From Brevibacterium marinum (lineage in GTDB: Bacteria; Actinomycetota; Actinomycetes; Actinomycetales; Brevibacteriaceae): a stretch of DNA of 64,000 nt. Of this stretch, positions 57,105 through 64,000 are shown piece after piece. The notes under the pieces are model-generated. The model worked only from the letters and a program-made list of their open reading frames with translations. It was not told the DNA's origin and ran no database searches. Position numbers and translations under genes: made by a program. Numbering within the stretch: the stretch's first letter is position 1; every line of letters starts with the position of its first letter. The stretch lies in assembly GCF_011927955.1 (NCBI RefSeq), contig NZ_JAATJN010000001.1, forward strand, positions 1,116,001 to 1,180,000, written 5' to 3'.

Positions 57105-57575
57105 TCACACGATCGGGTAGTCGGCCAGAGCCTGAGCGGTGACCAGCGCGGCGGTCATGGCTTCGTGGCCCTTGTCCTCCTGGGATCCCTCGAGCCCTGC
57201 ACGGTCGAGTCCCTGCTGTTCGGTGTCGCAGGTCAGCACCCCGAACCCGACCGGTTTGCGGGAGTCGATCGCGACTCGGTTGAGGCCGTCCGTGGCGGCT
57301 TGGCAGACGTAGTCGAAGTGCGGGGTGCCGCCGCGGATGACGACTCCGAGGGCGATCACCGCATCGAAGTGCGGTGCCAGCCGTGCCGCGGCGAGGGGCA
57401 ACTCAAAACTTCCCGGGACCCGGACCAGGGTGGTCTGGGCTCCGGCTTCGCTGGCTGCCCGCTGGGCGCCGTCGACGAGGCCGTCCATGATCTGCGTGTG
57501 CCAGGAGGCGGCGACGATGGCGACGCGAGTGTCAGTCGCAGAGGCGGTGAGATCAGGTGCTCCGGAATGTGCCAT
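57105..57575 (-). CDS. ribH: 6,7-dimethyl-8-ribityllumazine synthase
   Basis: The 156-residue enzyme matches lumazine synthase: [40 protein letters not shown] (substrate loop), [20 protein letters not shown] with the catalytic His in FDYVC region, and [20 protein letters not shown]. It condenses the ribityl pyrimidine with 3,4-dihydroxy-2-butanone 4-phosphate, and usually forms large oligomers. AAAGGATC lies 8 nt upstream of ATG 57575. It is the last gene of the rib operon, 76 nt after ribBA. Confidence 0.95.
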   Translation of the reverse strand: MAHSGAPDLTASATDTRVAIVAASWHTQIMDGLVDGAQRAASEAGAQTTLVRVPGSFELPLAAARLAPHFDAVIALGVVIRGGTPHFDYVCQAATDGLNRVAIDSRKPVGFGVLTCDTEQQGLDRAGLEGSQEDKGHEAMTAALVTAQALADYPIV

Positions 57576-57651
57576 GGGTGGATCCTTTCGTAGCGGCCGC
57601 AACGGCCGAAGATTCTTCAAGGCGTCGGTGGGTGCCTGGAAGTACAGGTTG

Positions 57652-59037
57652 TCAGCAGTGATGCTTCTCAGCGGTGGGCGTCGAGGCGGTGGCGCTGCCG
57701 ACCACCGAGGGCAGGGTCAGCGTGTGGTGCATGCGCCGGCGCTTCGTGTTGAGGTAGTTCGAGTTCTCCGGCCGGGCGGGGATCTCGAGCGCAACGACGG
57801 CCTCGATCGTGATTCCCAGCGATTCGAGAGCCCGTGTCTTCTCCGGGTTGTTCGTCAGCAGTCGGATGCGAGTCAGGCCGATCGAGCGCAGGATCTCTGC
57901 CGCGGCGCGGTAGTCACGATCATCGTCGTGGAAGCCGAGCTCACGGTTCGCGTCAACCGTGTCCAGGCCCTGATCCTGCAAGGCGTAGGCACGAAGCTTG
58001 TTGCCCAGACCGATTCCGCGCCCCTCATGGCCGGTCATGTAGATCACGGCGCCGCCTTCCTCGGAGATGCGGTGCATCGCCAGATCCAGCTGCTCTCCGC
58101 AGTCGCACCGGTGAGACCCGAAGACGTCGCCGGTCAGGCACTCCGAATGCACGCGAACCAGAGGCGCCGGTCCCCGCAGCGACGACTCCCAGCCCGCCGA
58201 GTCATCGACGACTGCGGGAGAGCTCACCCCGGAGAACACGCCGAGGTGGTCGTGGCCGTCGATCGTGAATGCGCGGGAAGTGAAGCTTCCGTGCTTCGTC
58301 GGCAGTGAGACCTCCGCCGAGGCTTCGACGGCCGATTCCGCCTGGACACCCGATTCCGCTTCGGTGCCCGATTCCGCCTTGGCGGCCGATTCCGTTTCGA
58401 CGACGGATTCCGCCTCGTTCAGGTAGTCGATGAGCTCTTCGATCGAGACCATCACGAGCCGATGGGCGTCGGCGAATTCGCGGAGGGAGTCGAAGCGCAT
58501 CATCGAGCCGTCGTCGTGGACCACTTCGCCGATCATCGCCACCGGACTGGCTCCGGACAGGCGTGCGAACTCGACTCCGGCCTCTGTGTGGCCGGGGCGT
58601 TCACGGACTCCGCCGGACTTCGCGATGAGGGGGAACACATGCCCGGGGCGCGTGATCGAGGCCGGGTCGGGGTCTGCTGCGGCGAGGTGGCGGCCGGTCA
58701 TGGCGCGTTCGGCGGCGCTGATCCCGGTGGTCACTCCGACCGCGTCGCAGCTGATCGTGTACGCGGTGCCCTTCGGGTCCTCATTGGCGGCGACCATGGG
58801 AGGCAGTTCGAGCGCGGCGGCACGTTCGGCCTCCATGGGCGCGCAGATGACGCCGGAGGTGTAGCGGACGAAGAAGCCCATGGTCGCGGCCTCGGCGAAT
58901 TCGGCGGCCATGATGAGATCGCCTTCGTTCTCGCGGTCCTCGTCATCGACGACGACGATGGGCCGGCCCGCGGCGAAGGCGGCGATCGCCTCGTCGATCG
59001 GATCGAGCCGAGCGGCGCTCGGGGTGGTCTCAGTCAT
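57652..59037 (-). CDS. ribBA: Bifunctional DHBP synthase / GTP cyclohydrolase II
   Basis: The 461-residue protein has an N-terminal RibB domain (about 10-210: [53 protein letters not shown]) and a C-terminal RibA domain (about 255-440: [40 protein letters not shown]), with the three zinc Cys in [15 protein letters not shown]. It makes both precursors of riboflavin, from ribulose 5-phosphate and GTP. The linker (about 212-245) contains Glu/Ser/Ala repeats, absent in most homologues. The start overlaps ribE by 8 nt. Confidence 0.95.
   Translation of the reverse strand: MTETTPSAARLDPIDEAIAAFAAGRPIVVVDDEDRENEGDLIMAAEFAEAATMGFFVRYTSGVICAPMEAERAAALELPPMVAANEDPKGTAYTISCDAVGVTTGISAAERAMTGRHLAAADPDPASITRPGHVFPLIAKSGGVRERPGHTEAGVEFARLSGASPVAMIGEVVHDDGSMMRFDSLREFADAHRLVMVSIEELIDYLNEAESVVETESAAKAESGTEAESGVQAESAVEASAEVSLPTKHGSFTSRAFTIDGHDHLGVFSGVSSPAVVDDSAGWESSLRGPAPLVRVHSECLTGDVFGSHRCDCGEQLDLAMHRISEEGGAVIYMTGHEGRGIGLGNKLRAYALQDQGLDTVDANRELGFHDDDRDYRAAAEILRSIGLTRIRLLTNNPEKTRALESLGITIEAVVALEIPARPENSNYLNTKRRRMHHTLTLPSVVGSATASTPTAEKHHC
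58334..58417 (-). repeat. 18-bp in-frame repeats in the ribBA linker
   Basis: GATTCCG boxes recur at 58334, 58352, 58370, 58388 and 58406, an exact 18-bp period. On the coding strand each unit gives a variant of AESGTE. Confidence 0.85.
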
Positions 59038-59782
59038 GGTCGGCTCCTTGTCGGGTGGGCTCTGTTGAGTTGAAGAGCGTGGTCGTCTCGGCGGAGGCGG
59101 CGGGCTGTGCCGGGCCGGACTGTGCCGGTCCGGCGGGGTCGGTGCCGAACGAGAGCAGGCGCGCCGTGTACTTCGCGAGCACGTCCACTTCGATGTTGAC
59201 CGGGTCGCCGGGGGAGATGTCGCCGAAGGTGGTGTGATTCAGGGTGGCCGGAATGAGCCCGACCTCGACCCACGCGTCGGGCTCGGTGGGTTCGGACACG
59301 GCGATCAGCGTCAGCGAGGCGCCGTTGAGGGCGATGGATCCCTTGAGCGCGGTAAACGGCGCCAGGCGATTCGGGATCCCGATCCGCAGCGTCGACCATT
59401 CCGCGTGGTCGTCCCGGCTGAGCAGCTCACCGCAGCCGTCGACGTGTCCCTGCACGACGTGCCCGTCGAAGCGCCCCGAAGTCGGTGTGCACCTCTCCAA
59501 GTTGACTCGGTCCCCGGTGCGCAGCGCGCCGAGCCCGGTCATGCGCAGCGTCTCGCCCATCACCTCGGCGGTGAAGGGGCCCTGCACCTCGGCGGTGAAG
59601 GACCCCGGCGGCGAGGAGGCTTCGTCCCTGACCGAGGTCAGGCACACACCGTTGACGGCCAATGAGCCGCCGAGCCCGAGGTCGGCGACGAGGCCCTTCG
59701 CGTCGATGGTGATGACGGCCGAGTCGTCCTTGTCCTCGATGGCTGCGACGGCGCCGAGCTCTTCGATGATGCCGGTGAACAT
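59030..59782 (-). CDS. ribE: Riboflavin synthase alpha subunit
   Basis: The 250-residue enzyme starts with the invariant MFTGIIEELGAV and shows the two-lobed fold: SLAVNGVCLTSV and GHVVQGHVDGCGELLSRDDH in lobe one, then SIALNGASLTLIAV and LIPATLNHTTFGDISPGDPV in lobe two. It makes riboflavin from two lumazines. It is about 40 residues longer than usual: FTAEVQGPFTAEV (a near-duplicate) extends lobe one, and the C-terminal tail is Pro/Ala/Gln-rich. GGAGGGCAC precedes ATG 59782. Confidence 0.94.
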   Translation of the reverse strand: MFTGIIEELGAVAAIEDKDDSAVITIDAKGLVADLGLGGSLAVNGVCLTSVRDEASSPPGSFTAEVQGPFTAEVMGETLRMTGLGALRTGDRVNLERCTPTSGRFDGHVVQGHVDGCGELLSRDDHAEWSTLRIGIPNRLAPFTALKGSIALNGASLTLIAVSEPTEPDAWVEVGLIPATLNHTTFGDISPGDPVNIEVDVLAKYTARLLSFGTDPAGPAQSGPAQPAASAETTTLFNSTEPTRQGADHD

Positions 59783-59822
59783 GTGCCCTCCGATTGTGTC
59801 CTGTGTGTGAGTGGGGTTCCGG

Positions 59823-60956
59823 TCAGATGAAATATGCGTCAGTGGTTTCGATGTTCGTGCTGACACCGTCGGTCTCAGCGGCGGCAGTCTCAGCGCCGGA
59901 GGCAGCAGCCTCAGCGCACGACTCTCCGACGACGAAGTGCAGCAGAACGTCGGGCCCATGCCGAGACATCGCCGGCTCGGCGGTCTCGTCGGGAACCAGG
60001 CTGACGGCCTCGCTCAGCGTCGAGGTGCTCAGGCCCGACAGGCTGGAGCGGCCCGGTCCCACGAGCAGGGGAGCCTGATAGCAGAAGACCTCGTCGACCG
60101 CACCCGCGGCGAAGAACGCGCCGAGCACACCGGGTCCTCCCTCGATGAGGATGTGCCGCATACCCCTGGCGTGCAGTTCTCCCAGGGCAGCCGTGATGTC
60201 ATGTGTGCGCAGGTGAACGGTGTCGGGGTTGAGCGCCAGGAACGACTCGGGCGGCAGCGACGTGAGTCCGAGCACGATGGGCACCGGCTGTGACTCCAGC
60301 GGTTCACCGCCCGGGCCTCTGGCGTTGAGGCGCGGGTCGTCGGTGAGGGCGGTGCCGGTCCCGACGAGGATTCCGTCGACCCGGGACCGCAGCTCGTGCG
60401 CATGGTCACGTGAGGCCGCCGAGGTGATCCACTGGCTGGTTCCGTCGGAGGCTGCGACCATGCCGTCGAGACTCTGCGCGATCTTCGCCGTGACGAACGG
60501 CCGCTCGGCGTCGACGGAACGCCGCCACCGGACGTTGAGAGCCGAGGCTTCGTCGTGGCCCAGTCCCGAGCGGACCCGGACACCCGCCTCGGCGAGGACG
60601 GTTCCACCTCCGGCTGCCACGCCGTTGGAATCGTGCAGGGCGAAGACGACATCGGGGATGCCGGCGTCGATGATCGCCTGGGTGCACGGTCCGGTCCGGC
60701 CGGTGTGCGCGCAGGGTTCCAGGGTCACGAACAGGGTGGAGGCGGCGAGGTCGACGTCGAGGTCGATGGCCGTGGTGATGGCGTCCACCTCGGCGTGGGG
60801 ACTGCCGGCACCGGCGTGGTGGCCGACGACGACCTGCGCGTCCTTCGTCAGGATCGCGGCTCCCACCAGCGGATTCGCACCTCTGTGACCGCGTCGCGCG
60901 GCCTTTAGGGCAGCGGTCATCGCGGTCGATTCTAGATCGGTGAACCCCGCGTGCAT
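59823..60956 (-). CDS. ribD: Bifunctional diaminohydroxyphosphoribosylaminopyrimidine deaminase / reductase
   Basis: The 377-residue protein has an N-terminal deaminase (AGAGSPHAEVDAITTA with the zinc His-Ala-Glu; TLEPCAHTGRTGPCTQAIID with the two zinc Cys) and a C-terminal reductase (PFVTAKIAQSLDGMVAASDG; SQWITSAASRDHAHELRSRV; ILVGTGTALTDDPRLNARGP; HILIEGGPGVLGAFFAAGAV). It performs the second and third steps of riboflavin synthesis. ATG 60956 follows the GGGAGG of the riboswitch-linked hairpin. The last 35 residues are Ala/Glu-rich. Confidence 0.94.
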   Translation of the reverse strand: MHAGFTDLESTAMTAALKAARRGHRGANPLVGAAILTKDAQVVVGHHAGAGSPHAEVDAITTAIDLDVDLAASTLFVTLEPCAHTGRTGPCTQAIIDAGIPDVVFALHDSNGVAAGGGTVLAEAGVRVRSGLGHDEASALNVRWRRSVDAERPFVTAKIAQSLDGMVAASDGTSQWITSAASRDHAHELRSRVDGILVGTGTALTDDPRLNARGPGGEPLESQPVPIVLGLTSLPPESFLALNPDTVHLRTHDITAALGELHARGMRHILIEGGPGVLGAFFAAGAVDEVFCYQAPLLVGPGRSSLSGLSTSTLSEAVSLVPDETAEPAMSRHGPDVLLHFVVGESCAEAAASGAETAAAETDGVSTNIETTDAYFI

Positions 60957-60957
60957 G

Positions 60958-60985
60958 AAAAACCTCCCGAGCGAATGCCGGGAGG
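60958..60985 (-). terminator. Expression-platform hairpin overlapping the ribD ribosome-binding site
   Basis: On the minus strand CCTCCCG (60985-60979) pairs with CGGGAGG (60969-60963), followed by TTTTT (60962-60958) and then C-ATG of ribD. The second arm is also the Shine-Dalgarno. The hairpin could therefore end transcription and hide the ribosome-binding site. Confidence 0.7.
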
Positions 60986-61070
60986 GAGAATATTGCGGGT
61001 GCAACTATCAGGGCGTTCGATCGTGTGCGACAGTGCGTGGGCTGCACCGAATCACAGCGACCGTGGCCGC

Positions 61071-61195
61071 CATGCTCCTCCCATCCAGACTTTGACTGTC
61101 GGTCTCGGAATTTCACCGAGTCAGCTGCCTGCACGGATGCAGTCAGGTCGCGGACTATCACCGCCGGTACGGAATCTCACCGTCCCCGGAACATG
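61071..61195 (-). promoter_or_regulatory. FMN riboswitch (RFN element) of the rib operon
   Basis: On the minus strand the conserved RFN pieces appear in order: GGGGACGGTGAGATTCC, CCGGCGGTGATAGTCCGCGA, TCGGTGAAATTCCGAGACCG, ACAGTCAAAGTCTGGATGGG and AGGAG. The closing helix P1 pairs CATGTTCC (61195-61188) with GGAGCATG (61078-61071), eight pairs including one G-U. FMN binding is expected to shut off the rib operon. Confidence 0.93.
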
Positions 61196-61273
61196 TGCAC
61201 TCAGATTAGCATGTCCATCGCCGAGGGGACCATGACGTCCGTCACATGAGATGAGCAGGTGCTTGCGCACTTC

Positions 61274-61301
61274 CATAACCCAGGTATATAACTGAGTTAT
61301 G
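61274..61301 (+). promoter_or_regulatory. MarR operator-like dyad over a leaderless promoter
   Basis: CATAACCCAG (61274-61283) and CTGAGTTATG (61292-61301) form an imperfect inverted repeat (9 of 10). It spans TATAAC (61287-61292), a -10 like box 6 nt before ATG 61299, and the start codon itself. Autorepression by MarR is the natural reading. Confidence 0.6.
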
Positions 61302-61775
61302 GATGATGTTGATTCGAACGAGATCGTCTCGGGCCTGGTCGTCGTATCCTCGCGCCTGACCAGGGCGCTGAGGCGAGTGATCGGCGATGAAAGCGACCTG
61401 GTCACCTTGCGCGGCCTCGGCGTGGTCGAGCAGTACCAGCCCGTTCGGGTCGGTCATTTCGCGCAGGGATACCTCTGTTCTCAGCCGGCCGCGACGAAGG
61501 TTCTGGCCCGTCTCGAGGAGGCGGGCTACGTCCTCCGTGAAGCCAGCGCGAGCGACAGACGCGCATCGCAGTTCTCACTGACCGATGCCGGCCGCGCGCG
61601 GCTGGCGGAGAATCGCAATGTCCTGGCCGAGCGGATGGAGCCCTACTTCGAGGCGCTGACTCCCGAGGACCGACTCAGCGTCCACCGGGCCCTGGGCCTG
61701 GTCTCGCAGTATCTGCAGGAACAGCATCCCGTGGATGCCGACGAAATCCAGCAGGACGAGACGCAGGGCGGCTGA
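61299..61775 (+). CDS. MarR family transcriptional regulator
   Basis: The 158-residue regulator shows the MarR fold: LVVVSSRLTRALRRVIGDES in the dimer helices and the wHTH with CSQPAATKVLARLEEAGYVL and REASASDRRASQFSLTDAGR (the conserved wing DRR). The C-terminal helices read RALGLVSQYLQEQHPVDADE. The ligand is unknown. It lies 168 nt upstream of a DHA1-type MFS exporter on the same strand, the usual pairing for a drug- or phenolic-responsive efflux unit. Confidence 0.87.
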   Translation: MDDVDSNEIVSGLVVVSSRLTRALRRVIGDESDLVTLRGLGVVEQYQPVRVGHFAQGYLCSQPAATKVLARLEEAGYVLREASASDRRASQFSLTDAGRARLAENRNVLAERMEPYFEALTPEDRLSVHRALGLVSQYLQEQHPVDADEIQQDETQGG

Positions 61776-61943
61776 CGGCGCCCAGATCGGGTCCAGGCCG
61801 ACTGGCGACGTCCAGGCAAGCTGCCGGCGTTCAGATCGGCTGACGGCGAACCGCCTCGGCGGCTATCGCATCGGGCTGAGCAATCACATCAGACCACAGA
61901 CGGAAAACACGACATATCGACGAAAGGGTGCGCAGGAACAGCA

Positions 61944-63260
61944 ATGAGCGTGTCACCGGGTAATGAAGCACAGATGAACGACGAGGAGGGGGCGGAAGCC
62001 TCTATTCTGCGTCAACCACGAGCAGTATGGGCGGTCGCGTTCGCCGCGGTCATCGCCTTCATGGGCATCGGGCTGGTCGACCCGATTCTGCCCGCGATCT
62101 CCGCCGAGCTCAACGCCTCGCCGGCGGAGTCGATGCTGCTATTCACCAGCTATCTGTTCATCACCGGCGGCATGATGTTCTTCACGAGCTTCGTCTCCTC
62201 GCGGATCGGTGCGAAGACCACGCTGCTCATCGGCCTGGTCCTCATCGTCGCGTTCTCCGCTCTGGCCGGGTTCTCCGGCAGCGTCGATCAGATCATCGGC
62301 TTCCGGGCCGGTTGGGGCCTGGGCAACGCACTCTTCATCTCCACGGCGCTCTCGACCATCGTCGGTGCGGCCTCCGGAGGGGCGGACAAGGCGATCATCC
62401 TCTACGAGGCGGCTCTGGGCGTCGGCATCGCGACCGGTCCGCTGCTGGGCGGACTGCTCGGCGGAATCTCTTGGCGCGGCCCGTTCTTCGGCACCGCTGT
62501 CCTCATGGCCATCGGCTTCATCGCCATCGTCATCCTCCTGCCCGGAGGGAAGTCGGGAGGCGAGAACTCCCTCAAGACCTCGCCCGAGCCGATCAGACTC
62601 GGCGCCACCTTCCGCGCTCTCGCCCGCCCCGGCATCTGCGTCCTGGGCATCGCCGCCCTGCTGTACAACTTCGGGTTCTTCATCCTCCTGGCCTACAGTC
62701 CCTTCCCGGTCGAAGCGGCCGCAGCGAAGATGGGCATCGAGGACTTCGGTGCGATGGGGCTCGGCTACGTGTTCTTCGGCTGGGGAATATGCGTGGCCAT
62801 CACCTCGGTCTTCGGCGCACCGATCCTGACCAAGCGCATGGGCCGTCGCCGCAGCCTCGTCGTCTCTCTGGTCGCGCTCGCAGTGCTGCTGGCCGTCATG
62901 GCGTTCCTCGTCGACTCGTTCGTGGGCATCATCATCTGCGTGATCGTCGCCGGACTCATTCTGGGCGTGCTCAACACGGTCTTCACCGAATCGGCGATGG
63001 AGGCCACGGACCTGCCCCGTCCCGTCGCGTCGGGAACCTACTCGGGCGTGCGCTTCATCGGTGGTGCCGTGGCTCCGATCGTCGCCGGGTCCGTCTCCGA
63101 ATCGATCGGCACCGGTGCACCGTACTTCTTCGGCTCCGCGGCGGTACTCCTATCCGTCGTCGTCATCGCCATCGGGTGGAGGGCCCTGCGCCGGGTCGAC
63201 GGTCACATCGACGAATCCCCGGTCGACGAGGCCTATGCGCTCACCGGCGGAGACGCCTGA
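61944..63260 (+). CDS. MFS drug-efflux type transporter (DHA1)
   Basis: The 438-residue protein has 12 predicted helices after a 30-residue acidic lead. FMGIGLVDPILPAISAELNA is the DHA1 entry motif, FVSSRIGAKTTLLIGLVLIV (motif A region, here SSRIGAK) and ALGVGIATGPLLGGLLGGIS (motif C) match drug:H+ antiporters. AGGAACAGCA precedes ATG 61944. The neighbouring MarR gene probably controls it. Substrate unknown; a toxic compound is likely. Confidence 0.88.
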   Translation: MSVSPGNEAQMNDEEGAEASILRQPRAVWAVAFAAVIAFMGIGLVDPILPAISAELNASPAESMLLFTSYLFITGGMMFFTSFVSSRIGAKTTLLIGLVLIVAFSALAGFSGSVDQIIGFRAGWGLGNALFISTALSTIVGAASGGADKAIILYEAALGVGIATGPLLGGLLGGISWRGPFFGTAVLMAIGFIAIVILLPGGKSGGENSLKTSPEPIRLGATFRALARPGICVLGIAALLYNFGFFILLAYSPFPVEAAAAKMGIEDFGAMGLGYVFFGWGICVAITSVFGAPILTKRMGRRRSLVVSLVALAVLLAVMAFLVDSFVGIIICVIVAGLILGVLNTVFTESAMEATDLPRPVASGTYSGVRFIGGAVAPIVAGSVSESIGTGAPYFFGSAAVLLSVVVIAIGWRALRRVDGHIDESPVDEAYALTGGDA

Positions 63261-63752
63261 GCCGAGTTCACCGACTCCGCGGGAACACCGACTCCCAGGA
63301 ATCGCCCGTGCTCAGCGGCGAGCGGCCCGTACACCGCCGCGTCGAATTGCCATGCGAGGATCAGCATGAGCGCCGTGTATGCGGTGCCGTTTCGCATCAG
63401 CAGGGCACCCGCGCGGAGTCGGAGCAGGGCCGCACAGGCGGCAGACGTTCACCGTTCCCTGTGTCGGTGGCAACAGGGTGAAATCGCCTGTGGCCATGCC
63501 CAGTCCGTCCGCGCTGATGGCCGAGCCGGCGTCCGCGGCTCGTGTCTGCGTGTCCGTCGGGCCCGAATCTCTTCGGTCGGATCCGGTCGGTCGGGTCCTG
63601 GGATGGTCCTTCGCTGATGCGGCTGCCTGGTGTGGACGGCTTCCTGGTTCCAGATCTGCAACGGAGCCGATACAGGAATCTCGGCCGTTGTGTAGCACAA
63701 TTGGTAGCGCACTTCATTGCACAGCGAATCTATTCCTAACACGAAGGTCATC
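63261..63752. other. Non-coding gap of 492 nt
   Basis: No gene is supported between the MFS gene and the DUF805 gene. Open frames here have no family match or ribosome-binding site. TAGCACAATTGGTAGCGCA (63693-63711) resembles the D-arm half of a tRNA (three of four D-stem pairs), but no matching anticodon or acceptor stem follows. Confidence 0.5.
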
Positions 63753-64000
63753 ATGTCCTACGATGCGAACAGCGCCTATAACGCGAACAATGCCTATCCT
63801 TCAGGCCCTGGGGGTCCCGGCCCTTCGGCGATGGGTCCTTCGGCGATGGGTCCTGACGGTCAGATCCGCGGAGCTTCCAGCCCCGAAGACCTCTCCCTTC
63901 CGCTCTACGGCGCATCATTCGGCCAAGCCGTCAAGCGTTTCTTCAAGAAGTACGCCACCTTCTCGGGGCGCGCCTCACGCAGCGAATACTGGTGGGTGTA
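63753..64000 (+). CDS. DUF805 membrane protein (5' part only)
   Basis: The visible 82 codons read MSYDANSAYNANNAYPSGPG, a Gly/Pro/Ser/Met lead with a direct repeat (PSAMG twice), and then GASFGQAVKRFFKKYATFSG and RASRSEYWWV. The last stretch (F..Y..F.GRASR.EYWW) is the diagnostic start of the DUF805 domain, which continues with several helices outside the window. Function unknown. GAAGG lies 5 nt before the ATG. Confidence 0.85.
   Translation, partial: MSYDANSAYNANNAYPSGPGGPGPSAMGPSAMGPDGQIRGASSPEDLSLPLYGASFGQAVKRFFKKYATFSGRASRSEYWWV

Noticed and set aside
63312..63698. 128-codon minus-strand frame in the gap before the DUF805 gene
   Set aside because: No ribosome-binding site, no family match and composition unlike neighbouring genes.
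63693..63711. Annotation of a tRNA gene
   Set aside because: Only the D-arm half is recognisable; no anticodon stem, T arm or acceptor pairing is present.

Overview
The window is high-GC DNA of an actinobacterium. Strong G/C third-position bias, frequent GTG starts, many apparently leaderless genes and the family mix (BCCT and AGCS symporters, HisKA_3 two-component systems, DUF421, DUF805, MmcQ/YjbR) suit a Micrococcales member such as Brevibacterium. The genus is an inference, not read from a marker gene. No rRNA, intact tRNA, insertion sequence, integrase or CRISPR array was seen.

Layout. 1-15.2 kb: regulators (TetR, ArsR with a SRPBCC partner), an Atg22-like MFS protein, a BCCT osmolyte/choline-type transporter, class II fructose-bisphosphate aldolase, a sodium:amino-acid symporter, a four-gene peptide ABC importer and a TetR regulator. 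15.4-18.7 kb: a lower-GC PLP decarboxylase, an FMN reductase and an SDR. 18.7-34.9 kb: three two-component systems, separated by a serine hydroxymethyltransferase-like enzyme, a DMT exporter, a nitronate monooxygenase-like protein, an acyltransferase and a cystathionine gamma-synthase-like enzyme. 35-42.5 kb: small metabolic and membrane genes (NmrA-like, DUF421, amidohydrolase, DUF402, MDR oxidoreductase, asparaginase, YjbR, PAP2).

42.7-50.9 kb is a complete type I Wadjet anti-plasmid defence operon, jetA-jetB-jetC-jetD. A MFS transporter gene is translationally coupled to the end of jetD. 51.2-55.6 kb: a LysR regulator divergent from a frameshifted M20 amidohydrolase, then a PoxB-type pyruvate oxidase. 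55.6-57.0 kb: a low-GC DUF559-like nuclease gene lying between two copies of a sequence-related inverted repeat; a third copy is at 1.5 kb. 57.1-61.2 kb: the riboflavin operon (ribD-ribE-ribBA-ribH, minus strand) under an FMN riboswitch with a visible expression platform. 61.3-64 kb: a MarR regulator, a MFS efflux protein and the start of a DUF805 protein.

Two themes recur. Many genes without a Shine-Dalgarno have TANNNT 6-7 nt before the start codon, which is the actinobacterial leaderless signature; at 37.4 kb two such elements overlap back to back. Short in-frame tandem repeats (15-36 bp units) are common in linkers and tails, and one array lies inside the ATP-binding domain of a histidine kinase.
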